A stretch of 64,000 bases of DNA. Source: Streptoverticillium olivoreticuli subsp. olivoreticuli (GTDB lineage Bacteria > Actinomycetota > Actinomycetes > Streptomycetales > Streptomycetaceae). Location: NCBI RefSeq assembly GCF_003391135.1, contig NZ_CP031455.1, forward strand, positions 8,397,501 to 8,461,500. Direction: 5' to 3'. This document shows, one piece after another, positions 61,893-64,000 of the stretch (its first letter is position 1; every line of letters begins with the position of its first letter). The notes beneath the pieces are model-generated. The model was not told where the DNA came from. It did no database searches and saw nothing but the letters and a program-made list of their open reading frames with translations. A program made the translations under genes and the position numbers.

Positions 61893-64000
61893 TCAGCGGA
61901 GGCCGGGGACGAACTGCACGGCCAGGTCGATGAGTTTGATGCCGAGGAAGGGCAGGACGAGCCCGCCGAGACCGTAGACCCAGATGTTCCGGCCGAGCAG
62001 CGAGGCCGCGGACGAGGGGCGGTAGCGGACGCCGCGCAGCGCGAGCGGGATCAGCACGACGATGATCAGCGCGTTGAAGACGATCGCCGAGCAGACCGCC
62101 GAGGTCGGGCTGTGCAGGCTCATGATGTTGAGCTTGTCGAGGCCGGGGTAGGCCACCGCGAACATCGCCGGGATGATCGCGAAGTACTTCGCGACGTCGT
62201 TGGCGATCGAGAAGGTGGTCAGCGCGCCGCGGGTGATCAGGAGCTGCTTGCCGATCTCGACGATCTCGATGAGCTTGGTGGGGTTGGAGTCCAGGTCCAC
62301 CATGTTCCCGGCCTCCTTGGCGGCCGAGGTGCCGGTGTTCATGGCCACGCCCACGTCCGCCTGGGCCAGCGCGGGGGCGTCGTTGGTGCCGTCGCCCGTC
62401 ATCGCGACGAGCTTGCCGCCGGCCTGCTCACGCTTGATGAGCGCCATCTTGTCCTCGGGCGTCGCCTCCGCGAGGAAGTCGTCGACCCCCGCCTCCTCGG
62501 CGATCGCCTTCGCCGTCAGCGGGTTGTCACCCGTGATCATGACCGTTCTGATGCCCATGCGGCGCAGCTCGTCGAACCGCTCCCGGATGCCCTCCTTGAC
62601 GACGTCCTTGAGGTGGACGATGCCCAGGACGCGCGCGCCGTCGCGGTCGTGGACCGCCACCACCAGCGGGGTGCCGCCGCTCTGCGAGATCCGCCCGACG
62701 CTCTCGCGCACCTCCTCGCCCACCTCGCCGCCGGCCGCCGTCACCCACCCGGTGACGGCGCCCGCCGCGCCCTTGCGGACGCGGCGCCCGCCGATGTCGA
62801 CCCCGCTCATACGGGTCTGCGCGGTGAAGGGGACGAACGTGGCCCGGGTCAACTCCCCTTCCGTACGGGCCCGCAGGGCGTACCGCTGCTTGGCGAGGAC
62901 GACGATCGAGCGGCCCTCGGGCGTCTCGTCCGCGAGGGAGGACAGCTGGGCCGCGTCGGCGAGTTCATCGGCGCCCACCCCGCCGACGGGGAGGAACTCG
63001 GCGGCCTGGCGGTTGCCGAGCGTGATGGTCCCCGTCTTGTCGAGGAGGAGGGTGTTGACGTCGCCCGCGGCCTCGACGGCGCGGCCGGACATGGCCAGGA
63101 CGTTGCGCTGGACGAGGCGGTCCATGCCGGCGATGCCGATCGCCGAGAGCAGTGCGCCGATGGTGGTCGGGATGAGGGCGACCACGAGGGCGACCAGGAC
63201 GACGATGCTCTGTTCGGCGCCCGCGAAGACCGCGAACGGCTGGAGGGTGCCGACCGCGATCAGGAACACGATGGTCAGCGAGGCGAGCAGGATGTTCAGC
63301 GCGATCTCGTTCGGTGTCCGCTGCCGGGCCGCGCCCTCCACCAGCGCGATCATCCGGTCGATGAAGGTCTCGCCCGGCTTGGAGGTGATCTTGACGACGA
63401 TGCGGTCGGAGAGCACCTTGGTGCCACCGGTGACAGCCGAGCGGTCACCGCCGGACTCACGGATGACCGGCGCCGACTCGCCCGTGATCGCGGACTCGTC
63501 GACCGACGCGACGCCCTCGACGACGTCCCCGTCGCCGGGGATGATCTGCCCGGCCTCGACGAGGACGCGATCGCCCGGCCGCAGCTCCGCGGCCGGCACC
63601 TCCTCCTCGTGGACGTCGCCCGCCCCCGGCCGCCGGTCGGTGAGGCGGCGCGCCGTCGTCCGGGTGCGGGTCCGGCGCAGGGTCTCCGCCTGGGCCTTGC
63701 CGCGTCCCTCGGCCACCGCCTCGGCGAGGTTGGCGAACACCGTGGTCAGCCAGAGCCAGACGGCGATCACCCAGGGGAAGACACCGGGGTCCTTGACCGC
63801 CGACAAAGTGGTGAGGACCGCCCCGGTCTCGACGACGAACATGACCGGGTTGTGCACCATCAGACGCGGGTCGAGCTTGCGCAGGGCGCCGGGGAAGGCG
63901 GTCACGAGCTGCCCGGGGTCCACCAGGCCGCCGGAGACCCGGTGCGGCTCGCGCCGCGTGGACGGGCCGCCCTCGGGAGAGGCGGGGGAGGGGACCGAGG
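61893..64000 (-). CDS. kdpB: Potassium-transporting P-type ATPase B chain, first codons outside the window
   Basis: The ATPase subunit of the Kdp K+ pump. About 701 residues are visible, close to the full length, so only a few N-terminal codons lie beyond base 64000. DKTGT phosphorylation site (in NTLLLDKTGTITLGNRQ), TGES in the actuator domain (DESAITGESAPVIRESGGDRSAVTGGTKV), MTGDGTNDAPALAQADVGVAMNTGTSAAKEAGNMVDLDSNPTKL hinge, and seven membrane helices. The family start region (LVDPGQLVTAFPGALRKLDPRLMVHNPVMFVVE) is present, and the frame stays open to the edge. Neighbours kdpA/kdpF are presumably to the right. Confidence 0.96.
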   Translation of the reverse strand, partial: SVPSPASPEGGPSTRREPHRVSGGLVDPGQLVTAFPGALRKLDPRLMVHNPVMFVVETGAVLTTLSAVKDPGVFPWVIAVWLWLTTVFANLAEAVAEGRGKAQAETLRRTRTRTTARRLTDRRPGAGDVHEEEVPAAELRPGDRVLVEAGQIIPGDGDVVEGVASVDESAITGESAPVIRESGGDRSAVTGGTKVLSDRIVVKITSKPGETFIDRMIALVEGAARQRTPNEIALNILLASLTIVFLIAVGTLQPFAVFAGAEQSIVVLVALVVALIPTTIGALLSAIGIAGMDRLVQRNVLAMSGRAVEAAGDVNTLLLDKTGTITLGNRQAAEFLPVGGVGADELADAAQLSSLADETPEGRSIVVLAKQRYALRARTEGELTRATFVPFTAQTRMSGVDIGGRRVRKGAAGAVTGWVTAAGGEVGEEVRESVGRISQSGGTPLVVAVHDRDGARVLGIVHLKDVVKEGIRERFDELRRMGIRTVMITGDNPLTAKAIAEEAGVDDFLAEATPEDKMALIKREQAGGKLVAMTGDGTNDAPALAQADVGVAMNTGTSAAKEAGNMVDLDSNPTKLIEIVEIGKQLLITRGALTTFSIANDVAKYFAIIPAMFAVAYPGLDKLNIMSLHSPTSAVCSAIVFNALIIVVLIPLALRGVRYRPSSAASLLGRNIWVYGLGGLVLPFLGIKLIDLAVQFVPGLR

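Overview
The window is high-GC actinobacterial DNA that I read as the chromosome of a Streptomyces. The reasons are very strong G/C third-position bias, GTG/TTG starts with GGAGG-type ribosome sites, a rare TTA (bldA-type) codon in a pathway regulator, DmdR/IdeR iron boxes, Streptomyces-type hairpin repeats, and the gene families present. No tRNA, rRNA, CRISPR array or intact insertion sequence was seen.

Region 1 (1-18.7 kb) is one end of a mycosamine-containing polyene macrolide cluster of the nystatin/amphotericin/pimaricin type. On the minus strand, apparently as one operon, lie a mycosaminyl transferase, a GDP-ketosugar aminotransferase, a CYP that would oxidise the exocyclic methyl to a carboxylate, its [3Fe-4S] ferredoxin, and the first PKS gene. 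That PKS gene has a loading module whose ketosynthase carries Ser in place of the catalytic Cys; it runs off the left edge. Divergent from it are a PAS-LuxR regulator and three translationally coupled LAL (LuxR) regulators. The third LAL gene has a TTA codon. A Tat-exported cholesterol oxidase closes the cluster. A PAS-LuxR-type operator lies in front of the glycosyltransferase operon.

Region 2 (18.7-31.7 kb) holds accessory and signalling genes: a GH63 lipoprotein, a PAP2/Aur1-like membrane protein, an alpha/beta hydrolase, an erythromycin-esterase-like protein, a large AfsR/SARP regulator, an FHA protein with an adjacent Ser/Thr kinase, and a Tat-exported esterase.

Region 3 (31.7-42.7 kb) holds transport and resistance genes. 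An M-box magnesium riboswitch sits before an Nramp-family protein whose metal-site residues fit the Mg-transporting branch. A second PAP2 copy follows that is a mosaic of the first. Then come an ABC-F protein, a DMT transporter, a small luciferase-domain protein, an MFS pump and an amino-acid permease.

Region 4 (42.7-52.4 kb) is an iron-regulated desferrioxamine locus. desA-B-C-D and a coupled MFS exporter lie on the minus strand. A penicillin-acylase-like gene and a second acetyltransferase (desG/desH type) diverge from them. Each direction has its own 19-bp iron box.

Region 5 (52.3-64 kb) holds a 3-hydroxyacyl-CoA dehydrogenase divergent from a probably leaderless RamB/MlrA-type regulator with shared operator-like repeats, a membrane metal-dependent hydrolase, a bacterial RING-finger/TerD-like protein, and potassium genes. 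These last are a KdpD that has lost its phospho-acceptor His, facing kdpC and kdpB (kdpB runs off the right edge). The best candidates for under-described biology are the RING-TerD protein, the mosaic PAP2 pair, the phospho-dead KdpD, and the SARP-FHA-kinase island beside the polyene cluster.
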